A DNA stretch of 33,837 nt from NCBI GenBank assembly GCA_003507655.1, contig DNUZ01000033.1, positions 1 through 33,837 on the forward strand. Reading direction: 5' to 3'. Positions 9,401 through 16,617 of this stretch are shown here, in pieces (positions within the stretch are counted from its first letter, which is position 1; each line of letters opens with the position of its first letter). The stretch comes from Lachnospiraceae bacterium (lineage in GTDB: Bacteria; Bacillota; Clostridia; Lachnospirales; Lachnospiraceae). The translations under genes and the position numbers were made by a program. Under the pieces are notes generated by a model that saw nothing but the letters and a program-made list of their open reading frames with translations, was not told where the DNA came from and searched no databases.

Positions 9401-9695
9401 TACGGCAAAATATCTGCAGGAGCGTGGTGTCAATGCCCTGCGTGTCAATAAGATCTCACAGGAGTCACCAAACGTTATGGACTTGATCTTAGGACATAAG
9501 ATTGATTTAGTGATCGATACCCCGACACAGGGACGTGATAAGAGCAGAGACGGTTTCCTGATCCGAAGAAACGCAATAGAGACCGGTGTACACTGCCTGA
9601 CATCCTTAGATACAGCAAATGCATTAGCACTCAGCTTAGAGAATGCAAGTGATGAGATGACACTTGTGGATATTGCGACAGTAAAAAATATCTAA
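6492..9695 (+). CDS. carB: Carbamoyl-phosphate synthase, large subunit
   Basis: CarB makes carbamoyl phosphate from bicarbonate, ammonia and two ATP. The 1067-residue chain shows the expected tandem build: a first pre-ATP-grasp/ATP-grasp half ([33 protein letters not shown]), an oligomerisation segment, and a second, homologous half ([41 protein letters not shown]). It ends in an MGS-like regulatory domain ([40 protein letters not shown]). The family length is about 1060-1075, so it is intact. It is coupled to carA, and a strong terminator follows at 9719. Confidence 0.98.
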   Translation: [1067 protein letters not shown]

Positions 9696-9718
9696 GAATC
9701 AGGGAAACAGATAAAAAG

Positions 9719-9752
9719 AAAAACCGCGGAGTCAGATGACTTCGCGGTTTTT
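9719..9752. terminator. Bidirectional terminator between carB and the HD-GYP gene
   Basis: AAAAACCGCGGAGTC (9719-9733) pairs with GACTTCGCGGTTTTT (9738-9752), with a single G-T position and an AGAT loop. It has A/T tracts on both sides, so it can stop transcription from either direction. The stop codon of the convergent minus-strand gene (9732-9734) lies inside the stem. Confidence 0.85.
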
Positions 9753-10919
9753 CTGCTTTTTAGCAAGTTTTGCTTTGGCTTTTCGGAAACGGTTCATCAT
9801 TTCCGTGACATAAGAGTCAGTCTGGAACTGTTTTAAAGTTTCCTCATCCACCTGGATGCGGTTATCCAGCGTTTTCATCAGATCCTTGATCTGGAATTTT
9901 TCCGAAACATCGGGATCACTCAGATCATAAATCCGGTTATCCGAAAAACGTAAGATCAGAGGTTTCAAAAAATCATCCGGATTCGTCTCTAAGATCAATG
10001 CTTTATCCCCGCTGGTCAGATCGACACAAGCTCCCTGCGGAAGAATGTTGATACATTCACCGAGAGCCTGAACCACGGTAGAGTTAAAAAAGTCAGGATG
10101 TTCAAACAGATATTTCATGGTCACAACCTCAGATTGTGGTTCAAAGCCATAGCGCATAGCGGTCATCTGGTCAAAGCAGCCGGCAACACGCAGAACCTGG
10201 GTGCCAAACCGCCAGGTATGCTCTTTCATCTCCGGATGGGCAATATGGTTTGCCGGATGGATCATCTCCGCGATCACTTGTAGCGTCATTTTTGGAAGAT
10301 GATATTCATTGGTCTGCGGTTTTAAAAGTGCAAAAGCATCTCCTCTGGCAAGACACAGTTTTTTATAATCAGCACTCTCGACATCTTCAAAGTCCGTCAG
10401 TTGGTCAGAATCCAGATAGAGATACCCGGTATCATACAAAAGAGCGGCTTCCACTAATGCAAGCTGTTCTTCATAGGAAAAACCGAGATGGTGTGTCAGG
10501 ATGGCACAGAGAATACCGGTATTCAAACCGTGTTTATAGACAAAATCACCGGAACTTCGGAGATTTTGTGAAAAAATAATCTTGTGGTCAAGGTTTCCAA
10601 ACTCACGGATAATACTTTTACAAAGTTCAGAGAGCTTATCCGGTTCTTTTCCGGTTACTAACTTGCCAAGTTCATCCCGCAGCCGGAACATATACATGGT
10701 CTGGAACTGTTCAAAATGCAGCTCCTCCTCACTTAAAGGCGGCAGAGGTTCGGCAGGGTCTAGAACATAGATTCCAATCAAAGAGAATTTGCGGATACTG
10801 TTGATACCCTGAGGAGTCAGCTCCGTGTTACGTTCGTATAAAAGAACCCCTAAGCGGTTATAGATGGGTTTTGCAAGTCTCATACCGGGACATAAATCTT
10901 CTGTTTTTACAAAATGCAT
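9732..10919 (-). CDS. Degenerate HD-GYP-like signalling protein
   Basis: This is a 395-residue soluble protein with the layout of HD-GYP proteins, which normally hydrolyse cyclic di-GMP. The N-terminal part resembles their accessory segment (PGMRLAKPIYNRLGVLLYERNTELT), followed by a helical HD region and a C-terminal KPLILRFSDNRIYDLS segment. The metal-binding signature looks broken: where active members have HDxGK this one reads LLYDTGYL, and no clear HHE...GYP loop is present. It is probably a catalytically dead sensor or adaptor, though this is inferred. GGGAGGG precedes the ATG. It is a single gene transcribed towards carB, with its own promoter. Confidence 0.65.
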   Translation of the reverse strand: MHFVKTEDLCPGMRLAKPIYNRLGVLLYERNTELTPQGINSIRKFSLIGIYVLDPAEPLPPLSEEELHFEQFQTMYMFRLRDELGKLVTGKEPDKLSELCKSIIREFGNLDHKIIFSQNLRSSGDFVYKHGLNTGILCAILTHHLGFSYEEQLALVEAALLYDTGYLYLDSDQLTDFEDVESADYKKLCLARGDAFALLKPQTNEYHLPKMTLQVIAEMIHPANHIAHPEMKEHTWRFGTQVLRVAGCFDQMTAMRYGFEPQSEVVTMKYLFEHPDFFNSTVVQALGECINILPQGACVDLTSGDKALILETNPDDFLKPLILRFSDNRIYDLSDPDVSEKFQIKDLMKTLDNRIQVDEETLKQFQTDSYVTEMMNRFRKAKAKLAKKQKNREVI

Positions 10920-10961
10920 GATATCCCTCCCAATACATTGTTCTACATAAAATGTTGATTT

Positions 10962-10990
10962 ATTTTAGCATAAACGGATATAAATGACAA
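10962..10990 (-). promoter_or_regulatory. Promoter of the HD-GYP-like gene
   Basis: Read on the minus strand, TTGTCA (10985-10990) and TAAAAT (10962-10967) are separated by 17 bp. It is back to back with the plus-strand promoter at 10999. Confidence 0.65.
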
Positions 10991-10998
10991 ATGACATC

Positions 10999-11027
10999 TT
11001 GGAAAGCATAAAAAACTATTGTAAAAT
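10999..11027 (+). promoter_or_regulatory. Promoter of the secreted-protein / hydrolase pair
   Basis: TTGGAA (10999-11004) and TAAAAT (11022-11027) have a 17 bp spacer. They are divergent from the HD-GYP-like promoter with only 8 bp between the two -35 boxes. Confidence 0.6.
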
Positions 11028-11107
11028 AATTAATAAAAGAAGGCTTATAAAAAGTGCAAAAAAGAGGGATGAAACATTTAACAATGAAAAATAGAGGGTG
11101 AAGCAGT

Positions 11108-11698
11108 ATGGGAAGCGTAAAAACTATCAAAAAAGGAATAGCCATTGCCTTGAGCATGATGCTGGCGGTAACCGTATTACCAACAGGATTTGGAGTGCCA
11201 AAAGTACAGGCAGCAGGCGAAATGCTGTATGTGGGAAATATACGGGTAACAGAGGCAAACGCATCGGATGTTCTTGGAAATAAGACTATTTCCTATCAGG
11301 CATCCACGCATACACTGACACTCAATGGGGCAAATCTGACGACTCCGATGAAGGCCGGTAAATATATCTATGGCATTCGGTATGAAGGAGCAGGACAGAC
11401 GCTGAACCTTGTCCTGAACGGTACAAATACGATCACAACAGGAAATGTAACCGATGCAAAAGAGTGCTACGGAATTTATTTAAGTATGAATGATACCTTG
11501 AAAATTTCCGGTACGGGAACCCTGAAAGTTACAGCCGGAAGTGCAATGGATGACAGCATGGGAATTCTGACCGGAAGCCTTAAGATGGAGCAGGGAAGTG
11601 TAGAGGCAACTGCAGGAAAAGAAACCATATGTAAAATTAAACGTATCTTCCATTATGCTTCAGGTAAAAAAGCAACTTGTAAAGTAACGGTAAAATAA
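11108..11698 (+). CDS. Truncated secreted protein of unknown function
   Basis: A clear signal peptide spans about residues 1-36: a KTIKK basic start, a hydrophobic core IAIALSMMLAVTVLP and a likely cleavage after VQA-A. The mature part is beta-rich and repetitive (LTLNGANL, LNLVLNGTNTI, LKISGTGTLKV), like secreted carbohydrate-binding or right-handed-helix domains of Lachnospiraceae. After residue ~175 the style changes to a short basic tail, HYASGKKATCKVTVK. That tail resembles the last strands of a bacterial Ig-like domain, which suggests an internal deletion that joined the first domain to the end of a longer ancestor. At 196 residues it is probably a shortened, possibly still exported protein. 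It is 12 nt upstream of the hydrolase gene. I do not recognise a specific function. Confidence 0.6.
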   Translation: MGSVKTIKKGIAIALSMMLAVTVLPTGFGVPKVQAAGEMLYVGNIRVTEANASDVLGNKTISYQASTHTLTLNGANLTTPMKAGKYIYGIRYEGAGQTLNLVLNGTNTITTGNVTDAKECYGIYLSMNDTLKISGTGTLKVTAGSAMDDSMGILTGSLKMEQGSVEATAGKETICKIKRIFHYASGKKATCKVTVK

Positions 11699-11710
11699 AA
11701 AGGAACTGAC

Positions 11711-12868
11711 ATGAAAAAATACGGAAAACTGCTCTGTGCATTTACTTTAGCGGTCACGGTAACCTTAACAGGTTCCTCCTCCATAGCGGTCCATGCAACG
11801 GAACAGAAGCTTGAAGACACCAAGGGAAAACTGAATGAACTGCAGGAAAAGAAGAAACAGGCAGACCAGAAAGTAAAAGACCTGCAAAACAGCAAAGACA
11901 GCATGGGGCAGGAATTAGAAAATCTGGATGCAGAGCTGGCTGAGATCAGCACTTCTTTAACCGGTCTCGAAAATAAGATTACAGAAAAGCAGAACAGTAT
12001 CCGTGAAACAAAAAAGCAGTTAAAGAAAGCAAAAAAACGTGCGAAAAAGCAGTATCAGAGTATGAAAAGCCGTATACAGTTCCTGTATGAAAACGGCAGT
12101 GAATCACTTTGGATGTCCTTATTGAATGCGGAATCCATGTCGGATTTTATCAATCGGGCAGAATACGTCAAAGCGATCAGCAGCTATGACAGGGAAAAAT
12201 TAGAAGAATACGAGCAGATGTGTGCAAAGATAGCTTCTGACAAAGCCAAATTAGAGGAAGAAGAGAAGAGTCTGCAGGCATTAGAACAGAAGACAAAAGA
12301 AAAAAAGGAACAGATGAATACGCTGATCGCATCCACAAAGGAAAACATCAGCAGATCGGAACAGGAAATCGGTGAGACGCAGAACCTCTCCGCAGAATAT
12401 GAAGCCGAAATAGAAAAGCAGAAAGCATATGAGGCACAGTTAGAGGCACAAAAGGCAAAAGAAGACGCAGCAAGGATGAGTGAGATCAAGGCACAGGAAG
12501 CCGAAGGGGCAGATGGCTCCAAGGTGCAGACACAGGCGGGAGATTTAGAACTGTTAGCGGCACTGATCGAGTGTGAAGCAGGCGGAGAGCCATACGAAGG
12601 AAAGTTAGCAGTCGGCAGCGTAGTGCTGAATCGCGTGGCAAGCTCGCATTTTCCAAACAGCGTAGTCGGGGTCATATACCAGAGCGGTCAGTTTTCGCCG
12701 GTAGCAAGCGGTCGATTTGCAACCGTATTGGCAAGGGGAGCAGATGCTTCCAGTACACAGGCGGCACAGGAGGTCATCGGTGGCAGAATCACGGTCAAAT
12801 GTCTCTATTTCCGGAGAAATAACGGAACGATCCAGGGAACAGTCATTGGCAATCATGTGTTCTATTAA
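11711..12868 (+). CDS. Secreted coiled-coil SleB/CwlJ-type cell-wall hydrolase
   Basis: This 385-residue exported protein has a signal peptide (KKYGKLLCAFTLAVTVTLTGSSSIAVHA). A long coiled coil follows, about residues 30-250, rich in E, K and Q with many heptads, like the N-terminal domain of PcsB/YvcE-type hydrolases. The C-terminal domain, about residues 280-385, matches the SleB/CwlJ 'Hydrolase_2' family: LLAALIECEAGGEPYEGKLAVG, VVLNRV, VIYQSGQFSPV and a closing GNHVFY. Family members are lytic enzymes acting on peptidoglycan, named for spore cortex but also found in vegetative roles. The conserved Glu of ECEAGGE is the likely catalytic acid. AAGGAACTGAC precedes the ATG. It probably acts outside the membrane in cell separation or wall turnover. 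Confidence 0.85.
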   Translation: MKKYGKLLCAFTLAVTVTLTGSSSIAVHATEQKLEDTKGKLNELQEKKKQADQKVKDLQNSKDSMGQELENLDAELAEISTSLTGLENKITEKQNSIRETKKQLKKAKKRAKKQYQSMKSRIQFLYENGSESLWMSLLNAESMSDFINRAEYVKAISSYDREKLEEYEQMCAKIASDKAKLEEEEKSLQALEQKTKEKKEQMNTLIASTKENISRSEQEIGETQNLSAEYEAEIEKQKAYEAQLEAQKAKEDAARMSEIKAQEAEGADGSKVQTQAGDLELLAALIECEAGGEPYEGKLAVGSVVLNRVASSHFPNSVVGVIYQSGQFSPVASGRFATVLARGADASSTQAAQEVIGGRITVKCLYFRRNNGTIQGTVIGNHVFY

Positions 12869-12876
12869 CTTGAAGT

Positions 12877-12923
12877 AAAAGCGGGATTTTGTACAAACTA
12901 TACAAAAAATCCCCGCTTTTTTT
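12877..12923 (+). terminator. Intrinsic terminator after the cell-wall hydrolase
   Basis: AAAAGCGGGATTTTGTA pairs with TACAAAAAATCCCCGCTTTT, with small bulges, and is followed by seven T's. Confidence 0.85.
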
Positions 12924-12940
12924 CAATCTCGGAAAGGATT

Positions 12941-12958
12941 TTGATAAATTTTTAACAA
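12941..12958. promoter_or_regulatory. Rex-like operator 1 upstream of thl
   Basis: TTGATAAATTTTTAACAA matches the clostridial Rex consensus TTGTTAANNNNTTAACAA at 13 of 14 defined positions. It lies 11 bp upstream of the -35 box of the butyrate operon. Rex is the NADH/NAD-sensing repressor known to control the equivalent genes in clostridia. Confidence 0.7.
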
Positions 12959-12969
12959 TAAGGTTTTTG

Positions 12970-12998
12970 TTGCATTTTTTAACAGATTATGCTATCAT
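12970..12998 (+). promoter_or_regulatory. Promoter of the butyrate operon
   Basis: TTGCAT (12970-12975) and TATCAT (12993-12998) are separated by 17 bp. A start near 13005 gives a long leader of about 168 nt before thl, which contains a terminator-like hairpin and a second Rex-like site. Confidence 0.6.
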
Positions 12999-13011
12999 TA
13001 TTAACGAAGTA

Positions 13012-13106
13012 AAGCTTAGGTTGAAGTACATAAATTCTTTTGATTTAAGCTTCGAGTAGTAAGGAATAAATTAAAAACTCAGCAGTTTTTCAATTTATTT
13101 TTTTTA
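13012..13106 (+). promoter_or_regulatory. Leader hairpins of thl, including a terminator-like structure
   Basis: An AAGCTTA ... TAAGCTT pair brackets about 13013-13051. A second, longer stem follows: AATAAATTAAAAACT (13065-13079) with AGTTTTTCAATTTATT (13084-13099), loop CAGC, running into further T's. It has the form of an intrinsic terminator, lying between the promoter and the gene. It could attenuate the operon or be the remnant of an upstream transcript end. Confidence 0.5.
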
Positions 13107-13115
13107 AGTATGAGA

Positions 13116-13133
13116 TTGTTAAAAAATTAACAT
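13116..13133. promoter_or_regulatory. Rex-like operator 2 in the thl leader
   Basis: TTGTTAAAAAATTAACAT matches 13 of the 14 defined positions of the clostridial Rex consensus. The outer bases extend the palindrome (TGAGA ... TCTCA). It sits about 110 bp downstream of the predicted transcription start and 39 bp before the thl ATG. Confidence 0.7.
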
Positions 13134-13172
13134 CTCATCCACACAAAGAAATCATAAAAAGGAGAAGAAGAA

Positions 13173-14354
13173 ATGGCAGAAAAAGTAGTTTTAGCAGGCG
13201 CATGTCGTACAGCAATCGGAACTATGGGAGGAGCTTTAAGCACAACTCCGGCTCCAGTTTTAGGATCTATCGTTATTAAAGAAGCATTAAACAGAGCTGG
13301 TGTACCAGCAGAAAAAGTTGATCACGTATATATGGGATGTGTAATCCAGGCAGGATTAGGCCAGAACGTAGCACGTCAGGCTTCCATCAAAGCAGGATTA
13401 CCAATCGAGACACCGGCAGTTACAGTAAACGTTGTATGTGGTTCTGGTCTGAACTGCGTAAACATGGCTGCACAGATGATTAAAGCAGGAGATGCTGACA
13501 TCGTAGTAGCAGGTGGTATGGAAAACATGTCTATGGCACCATATGCAGATATGAACGGACGTTACGGACACAGAATGAACAACGCTACTTTAGTAGATAC
13601 CATGGTAAATGATGCATTATGGGATGCATTCAACAACTACCACATGGGAATCACAGCAGAGAACGTAGCAGAGCAGTGGGGCTTAACTCGTGAGCAGTTA
13701 GACGAGTTCGCAGCAACTTCACAGCAGAAATGCGAAGCAGCTCAGAAAGCTGGAAAATTCAAAGATGAGATCGTTCCTGTAGAAGTTAAGAAGAAAAAAG
13801 AGACTGTTATCGTAGATACAGACGAAGGACCACGTCCTGGAACAACAAAAGAGAGCATCGCTAAATTACGCCCGGCATTCAAGCCAGACGGAATTGTTAC
13901 AGCAGCTAACGCTTCCGGAATCAATGACGGAGCAGCAGCAGTTGTTGTTATGAGCGAGAAAGCAGCAAAAGAATTAGGTGTTAAACCAATGGCTACATTC
14001 GTAGCAGGAGCACTTGGCGGAGTTGACCCATCTATCATGGGTGTTGGACCGGTTGCTTCCACAAAGAAAGTATTCGAGAAGACAGGCTTAACAATTGATG
14101 ATATGGACTTAGTAGAAGCTAACGAAGCATTCGCAGCACAGTCCTTAGCAGTAGCACATGACTTAAACTTCGATATGAGCAAAGTTAACGTAAACGGTGG
14201 TGCGATCGCACTTGGACATCCGGTAGGAGCTTCAGGATGCCGTATCCTTGTTACACTGTTACACGAGATGCAGAGAAGAGACGCTAAGAAAGGTCTTGCA
14301 ACACTTTGCATCGGTGGTGGAATGGGATGCTCTACTATCGTTGAGAGAGACTAA
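13173..14354 (+). CDS. thl: Acetyl-CoA acetyltransferase (thiolase)
   Basis: This enzyme condenses two acetyl-CoA to acetoacetyl-CoA, opening the butyrate pathway. The 393-residue protein has all thiolase landmarks: the nucleophilic Cys89 in [14 protein letters not shown], the His of [10 protein letters not shown] and the second Cys in [17 protein letters not shown] precedes the ATG. It is the first gene of the thl-hbd-bcd-etfB-etfA series. From here to 18454 codon choice shifts towards GCT, GTT and ACA forms compared with the pan and car genes, as expected for very highly expressed fermentation genes. Two Rex-like sites in front suggest that it is derepressed when NADH is high. Confidence 0.97.
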   Translation: MAEKVVLAGACRTAIGTMGGALSTTPAPVLGSIVIKEALNRAGVPAEKVDHVYMGCVIQAGLGQNVARQASIKAGLPIETPAVTVNVVCGSGLNCVNMAAQMIKAGDADIVVAGGMENMSMAPYADMNGRYGHRMNNATLVDTMVNDALWDAFNNYHMGITAENVAEQWGLTREQLDEFAATSQQKCEAAQKAGKFKDEIVPVEVKKKKETVIVDTDEGPRPGTTKESIAKLRPAFKPDGIVTAANASGINDGAAAVVVMSEKAAKELGVKPMATFVAGALGGVDPSIMGVGPVASTKKVFEKTGLTIDDMDLVEANEAFAAQSLAVAHDLNFDMSKVNVNGGAIALGHPVGASGCRILVTLLHEMQRRDAKKGLATLCIGGGMGCSTIVERD

Positions 14355-14373
14355 TCAACAACAGGTATCAATA

Positions 14374-14395
14374 GCCGGTGTCTGATGACACCGGC
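14374..14395 (+). other. Intercistronic hairpin between thl and hbd
   Basis: GCCGGTGTC pairs perfectly with GACACCGGC around a TGAT loop. No T-run follows, so it is not a standard terminator. It is more likely an mRNA stability or processing element that sets the level of thl relative to the downstream genes. Confidence 0.65.
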
Positions 14396-14432
14396 ATCAA
14401 AAGTTAATAAAATTCCATAAGGAGGAACTGAC

Positions 14433-15272
14433 ATGAAAGTTGGTATTATTGGAGCAGGAACCATGGGTTCCGGTATTGCACAGGCATTTGCACAGACAGA
14501 AGGATATGAAGTATGCTTATGTGATATTAATGACGAATTTGCAGCAAACGGAAAAGCTAAAATTGCAAAAGGATTTGAGAAGAGAGTTGCAAAAGGCAAA
14601 ATGGAGCAGGCAGCTGCAGATGCTATCTTAAACAAAATCGTTACAGGTACAAAAGAAATTTGTACAGACTGTGACTTAATCGTTGAGGCAGCTCTTGAGG
14701 TAATGGATGTTAAGAAACAGACATTCAAAGAGTTACAGGATATCGTAAAGAAAGATTGTCTCTTCGCTACAAATACATCTTCCCTTTCTATCACAGAAAT
14801 CGGTGCAGGACTTGACAGACCGGTAATCGGTATGCATTTCTTCAACCCGGCTCCTGTTATGAAACTGATCGAGGTTATCAAAGGTGAGAATACACCGGAC
14901 GAGTTAAAAGATAAGATCGTCGCTATTTCTAAAGAGATCGGTAAGACTCCTGTAGAAGTAAACGAAGCTGCTGGTTTCGTTGTAAACAGAATCTTAATCC
15001 CATATGTAAACGAAGGTGTTGGCATCCTTGCTGATGGCGTTGCTTCTGTAGAAGGAATCGACACAGCTATGAAATTAGGTGCAAACCATCCAATGGGACC
15101 ATTAGAGTTAGGTGACTTAATCGGATTAGATATCTGCCTTGCTATCATGAACGTATTATATGATGAGACAGGTGATCCTAAATACCGCCCACATCCATTA
15201 ATTAAGAAAATGGTACGCGCAGGCAAATTAGGACGTAAGACAGGCATCGGATTCTACGACTATTCAAAATAA
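14433..15272 (+). CDS. hbd: 3-hydroxybutyryl-CoA dehydrogenase
   Basis: Hbd reduces acetoacetyl-CoA to (S)-3-hydroxybutyryl-CoA with NAD(P)H. The 279-residue protein has the Rossmann loop [29 protein letters not shown], the catalytic His in [17 protein letters not shown] and the C-terminal helical domain ([23 protein letters not shown]). AAGGAGGAA precedes the ATG. It is second in the butyrate operon. The crotonase that uses its product is not encoded next to it, nor anywhere else in the window. Confidence 0.97.
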   Translation: MKVGIIGAGTMGSGIAQAFAQTEGYEVCLCDINDEFAANGKAKIAKGFEKRVAKGKMEQAAADAILNKIVTGTKEICTDCDLIVEAALEVMDVKKQTFKELQDIVKKDCLFATNTSSLSITEIGAGLDRPVIGMHFFNPAPVMKLIEVIKGENTPDELKDKIVAISKEIGKTPVEVNEAAGFVVNRILIPYVNEGVGILADGVASVEGIDTAMKLGANHPMGPLELGDLIGLDICLAIMNVLYDETGDPKYRPHPLIKKMVRAGKLGRKTGIGFYDYSK

Positions 15273-15286
15273 TAAGATGAGCAGAA

Positions 15287-15316
15287 GGAATAACGGGGAA
15301 CATTCCCCGCTATTCC
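15287..15316 (+). other. Intercistronic hairpin between hbd and bcd
   Basis: GGAATAACGGGGAA pairs with TTCCCCGCTATTCC with one internal mismatch and a CA loop. It has no T-run, so like the thl-hbd hairpin it is better read as an mRNA stability or processing element than as a terminator. The hbd-bcd gap is 130 nt. Confidence 0.65.
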
Positions 15317-15402
15317 GTATGCGAAATACCTCAAGATGAAACAAGCATTTTGGGGAATTTGCTCGTTTTAAAATAAATAAAGTAAATGGAGGAATATAAA
15401 TC

Positions 15403-16557
15403 ATGGATTTTTGTTTAGATAAAAAACATGAAATGGCGAGAACTCTTTTCAAAGAATTCGCTGAGACAGAAGTAAAACCTCTCGCTCAGGAGGTTGACGA
15501 GACAGAACATTTCCCGGCAGGAACTGTTGAGAAAATGGCAAAAGCAGGCTTTATGGGAATTCCTGTACCAAAGGAGTACGGCGGACAGGGATGTGATCCT
15601 CTTACATATACCATGTGTGTAGAAGAGTTATCAAAAGTTTGTGCAACAACAGGCGTTATCGTATCTGCACATACATCTCTTTGCATCGACCCGATCATGA
15701 CATATGGTACAGAAGAGCAGAAGAAAAAATATGTAACACCACTTGCAAAAGGTGAAAAACTTGGTGCTTTCGGTTTAACAGAGCCGGGTGCTGGTACAGA
15801 TGCTCAGGGATGCCAGACAAAAGCAGTTTTAGATGGTGACGAGTGGGTATTAAACGGATCTAAATGTTTCATCACAAACGGTGAAGTTGCAGACGTATAT
15901 ATCATCATTGCTATCACAAGCGTAACAGAGGATAAGAGAGGAAGAAAGAAAAAGAACTTCTCCGCATTTATCGTAGAAAAAGGTGCTCCGGGATTCTCCT
16001 TCGGAACAAAAGAGAAGAAGATGGGTATCCGTGGTTCATCCACATATGAGTTAATCTTTGAGGATTGCAGAATTCCAAAAGATGCTTTATTAGGACCTGA
16101 AGGAAAAGGTTTCCCAATCGCAATGCATACATTAGACGGTGGACGTATCGGTATCGCTGCTCAGGCTCTTGGTATTGCTGAAGGTGCATTAGATGCAACT
16201 ATCGCATATGTAAAAGAGAGAAAACAGTTTGGTCGTACAATCGCTCAGCAGCAGAACACTCAGTTCCAGTTAGCTGATATGGCAGCAAAGATTGATGCAG
16301 CAAAATTCCTTGTATATAGAGCAGCTATGGCAAAAGCAACACAGAAAGTATATTCTGTAGAAGCAGCTAAAGCAAAATTATTTGCAGCTGAGACCGCTAT
16401 GGACGTAACAACAAGATGCGTTCAGTTATTCGGTGGATACGGATACATCAGAGAGTACGATGTAGAGCGTATGATGCGTGATGCTAAGATCACAGAGATC
16501 TACGAAGGAACTTCAGAAGTTCAGCGTATGGTTATCTCTGGTGCTTTATTAAAATAA
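15403..16557 (+). CDS. bcd: Butyryl-CoA dehydrogenase
   Basis: This acyl-CoA dehydrogenase family flavoprotein reduces crotonyl-CoA to butyryl-CoA. Working with EtfAB in clostridia it can bifurcate electrons from NADH to crotonyl-CoA and ferredoxin. The 384-residue chain has the FAD/substrate motifs FGLTEPGAGTDAQG and FITNGEVADVYIII, the FGRTIAQQQNTQFQLADM helix and the catalytic Glu in EIYEGTSEVQRM. TGGAGGAAT precedes the ATG. The position directly before etfB and etfA supports the butyryl-CoA-specific role over other acyl-CoA dehydrogenases. Confidence 0.96.
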   Translation: MDFCLDKKHEMARTLFKEFAETEVKPLAQEVDETEHFPAGTVEKMAKAGFMGIPVPKEYGGQGCDPLTYTMCVEELSKVCATTGVIVSAHTSLCIDPIMTYGTEEQKKKYVTPLAKGEKLGAFGLTEPGAGTDAQGCQTKAVLDGDEWVLNGSKCFITNGEVADVYIIIAITSVTEDKRGRKKKNFSAFIVEKGAPGFSFGTKEKKMGIRGSSTYELIFEDCRIPKDALLGPEGKGFPIAMHTLDGGRIGIAAQALGIAEGALDATIAYVKERKQFGRTIAQQQNTQFQLADMAAKIDAAKFLVYRAAMAKATQKVYSVEAAKAKLFAAETAMDVTTRCVQLFGGYGYIREYDVERMMRDAKITEIYEGTSEVQRMVISGALLK

Positions 16558-16617
16558 TCGCGATTCCAGCGGATTGAAAATGAAGTCATTAAATCAAACA
16601 TAAGGAGTGAAATTACC

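Noticed and set aside
12184..12675. 163-codon minus-strand frame opposite the cell-wall hydrolase
   Set aside because: It is Ser/Cys/Ala-rich sequence complementary to the coiled coil; an antisense by-product with no motif.
14351..15247. 298-codon minus-strand open frame opposite hbd
   Set aside because: It mirrors hbd exactly, has no ribosome site or known motif, and its composition (Ser/Ile/Pro-rich) is that of an antisense shadow of a highly expressed gene.
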